DNA of 64,000 nucleotides from Bacillota bacterium. Lineage in GTDB: Bacteria > Bacillota > Clostridia > Christensenellales > SZUA-584. Of this stretch, positions 8,363 through 15,867 are shown one piece after another (positions within the stretch are counted from its first letter, which is position 1; every line of letters begins with the position of its first letter). The stretch spans positions 6,064 through 70,063 of the forward strand of contig JAEWTL010000090.1 in NCBI GenBank assembly GCA_023459495.1. Direction: 5' to 3'. Under the pieces are notes generated by a model. It had not been told where the DNA came from, made no database searches, and was given only the letters and a program-made list of their open reading frames with translations. A program made the position numbers and the translations under genes.

Positions 8363-8393
8363 AACAGCCGCCCTTTGTTTACGGGCGGTTGTT
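8363..8393 (+). terminator. Hairpin after the arsenic operon
   Basis: The arms AACAGCCGCCC and GGGCGGTTGTT form an 11-pair stem (one G-T) around a 9-base loop, about 35 bases after the DUF2703 stop. The T-tract is weak (TTTGATTTC), so termination may be partial. Confidence 0.6.
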
Positions 8394-8484
8394 TGATTTC
8401 AGGCGTATATATTCATGGTGCATAGCGTGCAGCAAAGGTGTATGATACGGATGACAGAATTTGATATGTTTTGCGGAGGTTGAG

Positions 8485-9384
8485 ATGGCCCGATATGCTT
8501 CTGAGGTTTATAAGAGTGCGGAAAGTGAAAAGCTGCTGAAAGCCCTGTATCAAAAGCATCTGGAAAAGATCAGCGTCCCTTATGCCGAGCTTACCATCGA
8601 TACGCGATTCGGCGCAACACATATCGTCCGATACGGCTATCCGGATGGAATACCGGTGCTGGGGTTCCACGGAGGCAACAGCACGAATCCTTACAGTCTG
8701 CGCCCCTTTACCCAGTATGCAGACCTGAATGCGATCAATTTTATCGTGCCGGATACGATCGGCAACATCGGTCTGAGTGCCGACCGAAGGTTGAGCCACC
8801 GATCACTGGATTACGGAAAATGGGCTGCCGACGTCTGCGACGCGCTGTCGCTGGACCGTATCGCCGTATTCGGCGGTTCTTACGGCGCCGGCATCGCATT
8901 GCGCTTCGCTGCCTTTGCGCCGCAGCGAATCACACGGATGATGCTGATGGTCCCCTCAGGTATCGCCAACGCCTCTCCGATTCAAATGATGAGGATTGCC
9001 CTGCCCACAGTGGCCTTTATGATAAAGCCGGGCGACAACCGGCATCTTGCCCGTGCGGTCCGTCCACTGATGCCGGTTTACGATGAGGAATTTCTGGAGA
9101 TGACACGGGCCGCGGTGCTGCACACCCGTTTTGAGATGGTGATGCCGAGAAACGCGACGGCAAAGGAACTGAACGCGCTCTCCGCACCGGTATACATCAT
9201 TGCCGAAAAGCACGATCTGCTGTTTCCGGGAGAAAAAGTGATCGCGCGGGCAAAGCATATCTTCCTCAATCTTGCCGGGACCATGCTGCTTGAAACGGGC
9301 GGTCATGGCGCGTTCCTTCACGATCTGGGGAAAAGGCCGGACTTCTTTAATGTTATCAACAACTTCTTTATTGAGGCTCGGTAA
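8485..9384 (+). CDS. Alpha/beta-hydrolase fold enzyme
   Basis: The 299-residue cytoplasmic protein of the alpha/beta hydrolase superfamily has an oxyanion region GFHGGNST, a nucleophile elbow FGGSYGAG (Ser near residue 135), a likely acid in AEKHDLLFPGE and a His in ETGGHGAFLHD near the C-terminus. All triad members are present. Substrate cannot be predicted. Some relatives are esterases or proline iminopeptidase-like, and the lid region (MIKPGDNRHLARAV) gives no clear hint. ATG 8485 follows GGAGGTTGAG. It stands alone between the ars hairpin and a decayed gene. Confidence 0.8.
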   Translation: MARYASEVYKSAESEKLLKALYQKHLEKISVPYAELTIDTRFGATHIVRYGYPDGIPVLGFHGGNSTNPYSLRPFTQYADLNAINFIVPDTIGNIGLSADRRLSHRSLDYGKWAADVCDALSLDRIAVFGGSYGAGIALRFAAFAPQRITRMMLMVPSGIANASPIQMMRIALPTVAFMIKPGDNRHLARAVRPLMPVYDEEFLEMTRAAVLHTRFEMVMPRNATAKELNALSAPVYIIAEKHDLLFPGEKVIARAKHIFLNLAGTMLLETGGHGAFLHDLGKRPDFFNVINNFFIEAR

Positions 9385-9401
9385 ACGCTTATTCCCCAGA
9401 A

Positions 9402-9771
9402 GCAGCCTTTTGCCTGTTTGCGGATTCTATCGGCGATTCGATGATCGTAGAGTATTGGGATGGTGAGTTGATACGGTGCAACCCGAAGAGGATTATCAGA
9501 TCTCGTCCAACTTCGTGGCATATGACGAGCTGAATATCGGCGAAGGCTTCACCGAATCCGAGCGCTATGACGCGGTGCAGGCACGCATCGAACAGGGAGA
9601 CGGAATGCTGCCAAAGATGATGCGGCAGCGCTGTTGGCTGAGATCGGTGCCCGCGACGGTGACACGGATAAGCTGCAGTGGTCTGTCGTATACGCCCTGA
9701 CTCAACTGGACGGGCTTATATTTGCAAACCGCAATTCGGACAACATCATGGATTTTTCTCTGGTTAATTAG
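9402..9771 (+). pseudogene. Frameshifted 3' remnant of a hydrolase, choloylglycine/penicillin-acylase-like
   Basis: Three adjacent frames read as one broken protein. Frame one (from about 9411) gives ADSIGDSMIVEYWDGELIR. After a one-base loss near 9480, frame two gives EEDYQISSNFVAYDELNIG to DGMLPK. After a second loss near 9612, frame three gives DDAAALLAEIGARDGD and ends NRNSDNIMDFSLVN at the stop 9769-9771. The GDSxxVEYxDG and SNF stretches resemble the later half of linear-amide C-N hydrolases (choloylglycine hydrolase group). The whole 5' half, including the catalytic cysteine, is missing. It could be a truly decayed gene or, less likely, contain assembly indels. Family assignment is tentative. 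Confidence 0.6.
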
Positions 9772-9788
9772 TAGCATAGCCCAATTAA

Positions 9789-9822
9789 AAACACTCCCGG
9801 CGATTTACCGCAGGGAGTGTTT
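9789..9822. terminator. Bidirectional terminator
   Basis: Perfect 10-base arms AAACACTCCC and GGGAGTGTTT lie around a 14-base loop, between the converging pseudogene and zinc-ribbon gene. A-rich on one side and T-rich on the other, so it can work in both directions. Confidence 0.75.
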
Positions 9823-9850
9823 CTCTATATCAGTTGGTCCAGTTACCTTA

Positions 9851-10426
9851 TTACAGCTTCGCGCCGCAGTCCCGGCAAAACTTTGTTCCGGGCGGGTTTT
9901 CACAGCCGCAGGACGTGCATTTGGCAGACGTCTCCCCCAGCTTCGTACCGCAGTCGCGGCAGAACTTGGTGCCTGGCGGATTTTCTGTACCGCATTTCGG
10001 ACATTTCGTGGACACCGGTGCCTCCAGCTTTGCGCCACATTCGCAGCAGAATTTGGTTCCGGGTTCATTCTCTGCGCCGCAGCTCTTGCATATGCGCGCT
10101 TCCCGCTCCATCTGCTCTGCACGTTTCTGATCCTCAGCGGCACGCTGCGCGGCTTCCGCTTCGGCACGTTTGCGACCAACCTGCTGATCGATTTGGGTAG
10201 CTTCCTCGCACAGCTCGGCAAACTCCGAATAGCGTCCACCATTTTGGTTGGCTTCGTACACTGCCTCACCAATGCGCACGAACACATCGCGTTTCTTCTT
10301 TTCCATTTCATTCAGGTCGGTTTTCAGCAGGAACGCGTTCATCGAGGCGTCCTTCTTGGCTTCTTCGCCCATGAGCGGCTGCATCCCTTTGATCAGCCCG
10401 CCAAGGCCGCTTAGAAAATCGCTCAT
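9851..10426 (-). CDS. Zinc-ribbon protein with three CxxC-CxxC modules
   Basis: The 191-residue protein has an N-terminal helical, charged region (about 35-115, likely coiled coil, rich in Ala, Glu and Arg) followed by three zinc ribbons: CKSCGAENEPGTKFCCECG, CPKCGTENPPGTKFCRDCG and CTSCGCENPPGTKFCRDCG. Each has four cysteines for one Zn. The last two ribbons are nearly identical, pointing to a recent internal duplication. No enzymatic part is visible. Such proteins are common in Clostridia and may be adaptors. It is monocistronic, with GGGGGCATACG before ATG 10426 and a terminator after. Confidence 0.8.
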   Translation of the reverse strand: MSDFLSGLGGLIKGMQPLMGEEAKKDASMNAFLLKTDLNEMEKKKRDVFVRIGEAVYEANQNGGRYSEFAELCEEATQIDQQVGRKRAEAEAAQRAAEDQKRAEQMEREARICKSCGAENEPGTKFCCECGAKLEAPVSTKCPKCGTENPPGTKFCRDCGTKLGETSAKCTSCGCENPPGTKFCRDCGAKL

Positions 10427-10508
10427 CGTATGCCCCCTTAATGATTTGCTTCCATTATATACCGACCGACGTTTTCAGGCAAGGGCGCATGGCGGATTAT
10501 CCCTGCTT

Positions 10509-11129
10509 TTACTGCTCCAGCCCAATGCACATTGCCTGACGCACGGTTGCCGCGCGCAGTGCCTGCACATCTTCCACCATGTGCGCAAAAACGCCGGAAT
10601 TAAACAGTGAAACAAAACCGTGCAGGATGATCCATGCCTGCACGACGCGCTCTGTAGGGATGGGACGGCCTACCGCCTGTTCCGCAAGCTCTGCCACAAG
10701 GCTTGCAACACACTTCGATACGCGCGCCGCTTCCTGCGCTGCTGCGGCTTCGCGAGGGTCGGTATATTCCCGGCACTCCGGATAATCACTCGCAAACATG
10801 ATGCAGTAATATCCCTTATCCTCAATGCCAAAACGGATGTATTCATCCGCGGCGGTTTTCAGCTTCTCAACAGGGTCTGCTGCTTCCTTAGTGCGTTGAG
10901 ACATGCCCTCAAACAGCCGGTTGAAACCCGTCACGAGCAGTGATAGAAAAAGATCGTCCTTGCTGGAAAAATACCGGTAAATCGTCGTGGCAGTCACCCC
11001 GAGGCCTTCTGCCAGCTTGCGCATGGAAAGGCACTTAAACCCTTTTTGTTCTGTAAGCCGCTGTGCCTGAGCGAGTATGCGCTGCCTCTCCCGCTCCACA
11101 CCCTGCACATCCATTGCTTTCCTTGCCAT
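10509..11129 (-). CDS. TetR-family transcriptional regulator
   Basis: The 206-residue protein has the TetR helix-turn-helix at the N-terminus (LSMRKLAEGLGVTATTIYRYF, residues about 34-54) and a C-terminal ligand domain with AWIILHGFVSLFNSG, typical of the WHG-type TetR group. Ligand and targets are unknown. No transporter or enzyme gene is directly divergent; the DUF5685 gene lies 170 bases away on the other strand and is the nearest candidate target besides itself. The start ATG 11129 has AAAAGGAGGGGC in front. Confidence 0.88.
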   Translation of the reverse strand: MARKAMDVQGVERERQRILAQAQRLTEQKGFKCLSMRKLAEGLGVTATTIYRYFSSKDDLFLSLLVTGFNRLFEGMSQRTKEAADPVEKLKTAADEYIRFGIEDKGYYCIMFASDYPECREYTDPREAAAAQEAARVSKCVASLVAELAEQAVGRPIPTERVVQAWIILHGFVSLFNSGVFAHMVEDVQALRAATVRQAMCIGLEQ

Positions 11130-11151
11130 ATGCCCCTCCTTTTACCGGCCT

Positions 11152-11180
11152 ATCATATAGCAATTTAAAAACCTCCGCAA
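11152..11180 (-). promoter_or_regulatory. Promoter of the TetR gene
   Basis: On the minus strand: -35 TTGCGG (plus 11175-11180), a 17-base spacer, -10 TATGAT (plus 11152-11157). It leads into the TetR start at 11129. Confidence 0.5.
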
Positions 11181-11301
11181 TATACTGTAATGTTACCAAT
11201 TTTTCCCGTCAATGCGCTCCATTCATGAACAAGCCGTAAATTTCGGGTCTGAAGATTGTGGAACCTCAGCCATCATGGTATATTTGTGGCGGGAGAAAGC
11301 C

Positions 11302-12168
11302 ATGTTCGGATATGTACAGCCCTTGAAACCCGAGCTTAAGGTCAAGGAAAACGAAGCATATAAGGGCTATTATTGCGGCCTGTGCAAGGCCATAAAAGAA
11401 AATTATACGAATGCGGCGCGGTTTATGTTAAACTACGACTGCGCCACGCTGATGCTGCTTTTTTCATCGATGAGCGGCGAAGCGCCCGAGGTGCGCCGCG
11501 AGACCTGTATCGTCAGCCCGCTTAAGAAAAAGACGATCATATCCTCGCGGGAAGCTGCCTATGCGGCTGCTGTAAACGTTCTGTTGGGGTGCGCAAAAAT
11601 CGCGGACAACGCAGCGGATGAGCATAGCCTTGCGGCAAAGCTGCTGCTGGTTTTCTACCGGCGGGTGCAGCGCCATGCAGCTGCGGACTACGGCGAGCTC
11701 GCGGACGTGTTTGCGCAGCGCCTTTCCGCGCTGTCCGCATTGGAGAGGCAGGGCTGCACAGAGATCGACGCGGTTTCAGCGGAGTTCGGACAACTGCTTG
11801 CTGCAGCGTTCTCGCTGGCGCCGTATGAATTTTTAGACGAGACCTCGCGCCGGGCGCTGTGGCATTTTGGCTATAACCTCGGGCGCTGGATCTATATCGC
11901 CGACGCGGCGGACGATTTGGAAAAGGACGCAAAGGCGAAAAACTATAACGTGTTTCTCACGCGGCCCCAGGGGGATATCGTGACGTTGCGGCAGGAGATC
12001 CTGGAGGACGCGCAGTTCAACCTGCATTACTCGCTGGCCGAGGCTTGCAAGGCATATGAGCTGCTCGATGTCAAAAGGGACAAGCCGCTGCTGGATAACA
12101 TCATGTATCTGGGGTTGGCAAGGAAAACACAAGAGGTGCTGAAGGGAAAAGCTAATGGATCCGTATAA
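11302..12168 (+). CDS. DUF5685 family protein
   Basis: The 288-residue, mostly helical cytoplasmic protein is recognised as DUF5685 by its start MFGYVQPLKPELKVKE, the early YYCGLCKAIKENY cysteine pair, and the acidic ADAADDLEKDAK with YNVF. The Asp-rich DDLEKD motif and all-helical make-up resemble isoprenoid-synthase-like folds, but no activity is established. ATG 11302 sits behind GGGAGAAAGCC; in-frame codons upstream have no site. It overlaps the J-domain gene by 14 bases. In Clostridia I recall these two families occurring side by side, so they probably act together. Confidence 0.75.
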   Translation: MFGYVQPLKPELKVKENEAYKGYYCGLCKAIKENYTNAARFMLNYDCATLMLLFSSMSGEAPEVRRETCIVSPLKKKTIISSREAAYAAAVNVLLGCAKIADNAADEHSLAAKLLLVFYRRVQRHAAADYGELADVFAQRLSALSALERQGCTEIDAVSAEFGQLLAAAFSLAPYEFLDETSRRALWHFGYNLGRWIYIADAADDLEKDAKAKNYNVFLTRPQGDIVTLRQEILEDAQFNLHYSLAEACKAYELLDVKRDKPLLDNIMYLGLARKTQEVLKGKANGSV

Positions 12169-12793
12169 AGTATTGGGGGTCAGCCCGTCCGCTTCGGACG
12201 ATGAGATCAAATCCGCGTACCGACAGCTGGCGAAGAAATACCATCCGGACCGCTACCGGGGGCATGATCTGCAGGATCTCGCGGGCGAGAAACTAAAACA
12301 GATCAACGAAGCGTACGATACGATTCAGAAGGAACGTCAGAGCGGCCATTACAGCAACAATGGTTCCGACGGTTATTCGAGGTCGTATGACGGCTCTTAT
12401 TCGCGTTCATACTCGGAACCACGGGGCGGCTCGTCTCAGTTCGCGGAGGTGCGCCGCGCCGTGCAGACTGGCGATTTGTCCCGCGCGGACGCGTTGCTGG
12501 ACGCCATGAGTGACCGCAGCGCGGAATGGCATTACTGGAAGGGCGTCGTGCTGCAGCGCAAGGGCTGGTACGCAGGTGCGCGTCAGCACTACGGCACAGC
12601 GTGCAGCATGGACCCCGGCAACGCCGATTACGCCGCCGCGTTCAACAGTGTCAACCATACCGCCCGCGGCTATGGCCAGCAGTATTATGGCAATCAAGGT
12701 TCGGGCAGCGATGCTTGCAGCTGCTGCGGCAGTCTGATCTGCGCCGACTGCTGCTGCGAGGCATGCGGCGGGGACTGCATCCCCTGCTGCTGA
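12155..12793 (+). CDS. J-domain co-chaperone-like protein with Cys-rich tail
   Basis: The 212-residue protein starts with a J domain (residues 1-65, YKVLGVSPSASDDEIK and the essential HPD in KKYHPDRY), which stimulates DnaK ATPase. A Ser/Tyr/Gly-rich linker (about 65-100) follows, then a short TPR-like helical part, and finally a dense cysteine end (CSCCG, CADCCCEACGG, CIPCC; 12 Cys in the last 32 residues). It lacks the G/F and zinc-finger layout of DnaJ, so it is a specialised J protein. The tail may bind metal or a membrane. It overlaps the DUF5685 gene, which may be its client or partner. Confidence 0.85.
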   Translation: MDPYKVLGVSPSASDDEIKSAYRQLAKKYHPDRYRGHDLQDLAGEKLKQINEAYDTIQKERQSGHYSNNGSDGYSRSYDGSYSRSYSEPRGGSSQFAEVRRAVQTGDLSRADALLDAMSDRSAEWHYWKGVVLQRKGWYAGARQHYGTACSMDPGNADYAAAFNSVNHTARGYGQQYYGNQGSGSDACSCCGSLICADCCCEACGGDCIPCC

Positions 12794-12834
12794 TTTTGAA
12801 AGGAATTATAACGATATGAACCGGAGGGACCGCC

Positions 12835-13374
12835 ATGCCGCGCTTTAAACGTTCCGCCCACCGCGTGAGCCTGACGGCGATGTTCGCTTCGATGTCGCTG
12901 CTGTTTTTATACCTTGCGTCCATCCTGCCCACCATGAACATTTCGATGTTCTTCTTAAGCTCGGTGTTTGTGATGGGACTCGTGCTTGAAGAGGAGATTG
13001 GCCTCGCATTTATGATGTTCGCGGCGGTTTCGCTGCTCTCGTTGCTGATCCTGCCTAACCGACTGCTCGTCATCCCCTACGTGATATTCTTCGGGCATTA
13101 TGGCATCGGCAAGTACTATATCGAAACCGGCATCCGCGACAGGATCATCCGCTATATTGTCAAACTGTTATATTATAATGTTGCGCTCGTACTGATCTAC
13201 ATCATTACGCTGCTTGTGGGCACGGACGTGCTCTCGGACGTGATGTATTTCAACGTACCGCTCTACTTCCTCATCCCGCTGGCTGAGGTCGCGTTTGTCC
13301 TGTACGACTTCCTGTTTACCAAGGTCACGGCGTATTACTTCAACCATGTCCGCCGCCTGCTGATGAAAGGCTAA
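12835..13374 (+). CDS. Unknown integral membrane protein
   Basis: The 179-residue protein has about five hydrophobic segments (near residues 12-32, 38-75, 78-92, 112-130, 140-165) and a basic N-terminus (MPRFKRSAHR). I do not recognise a family with confidence; it resembles small clostridial membrane proteins of unknown role. It starts at ATG 12835 behind CGGAGGGACCGCC, 41 bases after the J-domain gene, so it could be the third gene of that operon. Its stop overlaps the stop of the converging SanA-like gene by four bases, with no terminator between. Confidence 0.65.
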   Translation: MPRFKRSAHRVSLTAMFASMSLLFLYLASILPTMNISMFFLSSVFVMGLVLEEEIGLAFMMFAAVSLLSLLILPNRLLVIPYVIFFGHYGIGKYYIETGIRDRIIRYIVKLLYYNVALVLIYIITLLVGTDVLSDVMYFNVPLYFLIPLAEVAFVLYDFLFTKVTAYYFNHVRRLLMKG

Positions 13375-14057
13375 GTCCTGTCGTGTGTCAGGGCGCTGTT
13401 GCCCCAGATGGGGATGGCGTCGCCCAGATAAGTGGGCTCCGGCTGCCAGACACTCACATAAAAACAGTCCTTTACGCGGGCCAGCGATTCACGAAGCGCC
13501 TGCGTCTTTTCATTTCCGTAAATATGCAGATCGGCATCTACGCCATAGGCGTCCAGCCCCAGCCTGCGCGCGTCGTATATAGCGCGGTACAGGTTCACCT
13601 GCTGCGTCACGATGATGACGCTTTTTACGCAGAATATATCCCGCGCACGGTACATGCTCTCGTAAGTGGAAAAACCCGCGTGGTCCAGGAAGATGTCCTC
13701 CTTTGGCACGCCATGCTGCAGGGCGTAGTCCATCATCGCGTTGACTTCATCATAATCCCTGCGGCCATGGTCGCCCGAGAGCAGCAGCCGTTTGGCCCTG
13801 CCTGCCTCATAAAGCGCGATCGCGGTATCCATACGGTCCTGCAGTACGCCTGAAAGCTGCTCGTTGTCATGCACCAGCGCGCCTAAAACCAATACGCAGT
13901 CCGCCTGCGGCAAGCTCTCCGCCTCGTCCGCTTCAACCGTGTACTGCGCCGCGTAGCGCACCATGCCGGCGTTGATCTCCCAGATGCCGCCGAGTGCCAG
14001 CAGTGCAACACAGAACAGCGCTTCTAGCCATATCCACCGCTGCCTGACCCTGCGCAT
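13371..14057 (-). CDS. SanA/YdcF-like DUF218 protein
   Basis: The 228-residue protein has one N-terminal membrane anchor (residues 9-30) and then a DUF218 domain: ADCVLVLGALVHDN at the start, LLLSGDHGRRDYDE, FLDHAGFSTYESM and VIIVTQQVNLYRA. This family includes SanA and YdcF, linked to envelope integrity and vancomycin resistance, with unknown chemistry. The domain should lie outside the membrane. It starts three bases after the stop of the zinc-ribbon membrane protein, so the two form an operon and may work together at the envelope. Confidence 0.85.
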   Translation of the reverse strand: MRRVRQRWIWLEALFCVALLALGGIWEINAGMVRYAAQYTVEADEAESLPQADCVLVLGALVHDNEQLSGVLQDRMDTAIALYEAGRAKRLLLSGDHGRRDYDEVNAMMDYALQHGVPKEDIFLDHAGFSTYESMYRARDIFCVKSVIIVTQQVNLYRAIYDARRLGLDAYGVDADLHIYGNEKTQALRESLARVKDCFYVSVWQPEPTYLGDAIPIWGNSALTHDRT

Positions 14058-14060
14058 TGT

Positions 14061-15239
14061 TCAACCCTCCCCGCTGCCGTCCGCGAGTTGGAGGATGTAA
14101 TAGCCGCGTTTTGTCGTTACGGTATAGTTTGTCGTCACCGACTGCATCGTTCCATTGGCATCCGGCTGTGCGGTGGTCTGCGACTGGACGACGTGAGTGT
14201 TGCCGTAAAACTCATAATGGCAGGAGAGTGTGGAGTCGATACTGTTGACGGTAATGAAATCAGCAAAGTCCTGCGCGGCGCTGTCCTGCGTCAGCCCCAC
14301 CTGCGCCGCCAGATCGATCGTATCATCGTCGAAATAATAGTACGCCTGGTCCGTCACGCGCGTACCCGAAAGCGTGTCGACGCTGACCGATACAAGCCGA
14401 TCATAGGCCCCAGTGGACGCGGACATGGCAAACTGCGCGCGCAGCTGTGCGTTATGCAGCAGGTACAGCACTGTCAGGTACTGCTGCTTCTCCCCGTCGT
14501 CCGTGAAGTATACCATAGGGTATGTCACCTTGCGAGCCGAATAATGGATCCCAGAAAGGTCCTCGACGCCCCGGTAAAAGCCGAGTGAGCCCGTATCCTC
14601 ATCATAGGAGTACTGCCGGATGATGGTATGGTATTGATCGAGCAGCTGCCCCGGATCGTCCTGATCGTGGATCATGATCGTATTGCCTGCGCTGTCGGTC
14701 GCTTCCTTATAGATTTCGTGCTCGTAGAACTGGCCCCCTCGGCTGCCCGTACCCGTCATCACGCTAACCTCATCGTACCATGTGATGGTCTTTACGCCGC
14801 CTTCCACATGAACGATCGCCAGTACCTCGTCACTGCTGTCCTTGATTGCGTAGTCTCCGTCCTCGTTGACCAGCGATTTCAGTATATCCGGGTCGCGGTT
14901 GACCGGTATTTGAATGGCAAACGGCATGATCACCAGCGCGGCTATAATCGCAGCAACGATCAACGTTCTCAGCGCCAGCCCTAACTGATGGCGAAACTGG
15001 GCGCCTCGGAAATGCTTGCGCGCCAGATAACGCGCCGTGGAGCCGCTCACCGGCTTTTCCTCACCGCAGCGCTCGCACACGCTTACGTAGCTTACGCGCG
15101 CGGGTATGGTGCGGATGCCGAATACGACCGGATACCGGACCTTCTTGTCCATACGGAATTTGACGTTCTTGCACGCACGGCATTTGTCGCTCGTGAACCT
15201 TCCGAGGCTGGTGGTTCTTTCCCGTGTACCGAATCTCAT
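14061..15239 (-). CDS. Membrane protein with N-terminal zinc ribbon, unknown role
   Basis: The 392-residue protein begins with a rubredoxin-like zinc site (CRACKNV near residue 20 and CERCGEE near 56), followed by a basic stretch, a single membrane helix (about 90-112), and a roughly 280-residue outer domain rich in Asp, Tyr and Thr. The outer domain has no motif I recognise; it reads as beta-rich with regular YY and FY pairs. The topology suggests a cytoplasmic metal-bound head and an external sensor or enzyme. It is first in an operon with the SanA-like gene. Confidence 0.65.
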   Translation of the reverse strand: MRFGTRERTTSLGRFTSDKCRACKNVKFRMDKKVRYPVVFGIRTIPARVSYVSVCERCGEEKPVSGSTARYLARKHFRGAQFRHQLGLALRTLIVAAIIAALVIMPFAIQIPVNRDPDILKSLVNEDGDYAIKDSSDEVLAIVHVEGGVKTITWYDEVSVMTGTGSRGGQFYEHEIYKEATDSAGNTIMIHDQDDPGQLLDQYHTIIRQYSYDEDTGSLGFYRGVEDLSGIHYSARKVTYPMVYFTDDGEKQQYLTVLYLLHNAQLRAQFAMSASTGAYDRLVSVSVDTLSGTRVTDQAYYYFDDDTIDLAAQVGLTQDSAAQDFADFITVNSIDSTLSCHYEFYGNTHVVQSQTTAQPDANGTMQSVTTNYTVTTKRGYYILQLADGSGEG

Positions 15240-15342
15240 CAGCGTTCCCCCTGTGCGTGATTTTGCGGCTTCTGCCGCTGTCTGATTGTACCATACATCT
15301 TCACATTCGTCTGTGAATAATCATGGAATATGGAGGTGGATT

Positions 15343-15669
15343 ATGCCGCTTTATCCGATGAGGTTCTCTGTAACGCCCGAAAAAAATGATCGCATCGAGG
15401 CAGTGGTGACGCTGCCCGAGGAACCGCGCAGCATTCTGCACGGTACCGTATACGACGCGGAAGGCTCCCGAGTGAAGGACGCAATCGTTCGGCTTTTCCT
15501 CTGCGCGGACGATAAGCAGACCCCTGCGGGTGATACGTTCACCGACGCGGACGGCGAGTTCGTTTTCGGCCCGCTGCTGTGCGAGAAGCGCTACATGGTC
15601 AAGGTTTACATAAGCGGCACGCTGCTGCGTGAAGTCACCGTCCGCCCAGTCAAAAAACGGACAGGTTAA
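15343..15669 (+). CDS. Small carboxypeptidase-regulatory-like (CnaB-type) domain protein
   Basis: The 108-residue protein contains one beta-sandwich of the carboxypeptidase-D regulatory type: LHGTVYDAEGSRVKDAIVRLF, then TDADGEFVFGPL and RYMVKVYISG. There is no signal peptide or membrane helix, so it probably stays in the cytoplasm or is loaded onto a larger structure. Such stand-alone domains occur in Clostridia near spore or phage-like structural genes; nothing nearby fixes its role. ATG 15343 follows GGAGGTGGATT. A terminator separates it from the pilus operon. Confidence 0.75.
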   Translation: MPLYPMRFSVTPEKNDRIEAVVTLPEEPRSILHGTVYDAEGSRVKDAIVRLFLCADDKQTPAGDTFTDADGEFVFGPLLCEKRYMVKVYISGTLLREVTVRPVKKRTG

Positions 15670-15718
15670 CCGCCCGCAGCAGACGCTTCCGCGCCGTTTC
15701 TCTCTTCCTCTTAAATCA

Positions 15719-15741
15719 GGGGCTTTTTGCCCCAATTTTTT
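15719..15741 (+). terminator. Terminator before the pilus operon
   Basis: GGGGC-TTTTT-GCCCC followed by AATTTTTT: a short but GC-only 5-pair stem with a T-tract, 50 bases after the CnaB-type gene. Confidence 0.6.
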
Positions 15742-15793
15742 CTTAAGTTTACCCTCCAAAATACCGATAACGATAGTAGCGGATAGGATGTCT

Positions 15794-15836
15794 GCATTTC
15801 GCGCAGGGAAGCGTGTTATTTCCTGTTGCGAAATGC
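15794..15836 (+). promoter_or_regulatory. Leader hairpin upstream of the PilT-like gene
   Basis: Perfect 9-base arms GCATTTCGC and GCGAAATGC enclose an inner stem CAGGGAA/TTTCCTG (one bulge), a 43-base hairpin ending about 30 bases before the TTG start. It has no T-tract, so it is not a terminator. It may control translation or mRNA stability of the pilus operon. Confidence 0.45.
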
Positions 15837-15867
15837 GCCGCCGGATGATGCGGAAGGAGGGCGTATT

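Noticed and set aside
15745..15867. c-di-GMP riboswitch before the pilus operon
   Set aside because: The leader lacks the conserved GEMM-I core, so only a plain hairpin is reported.
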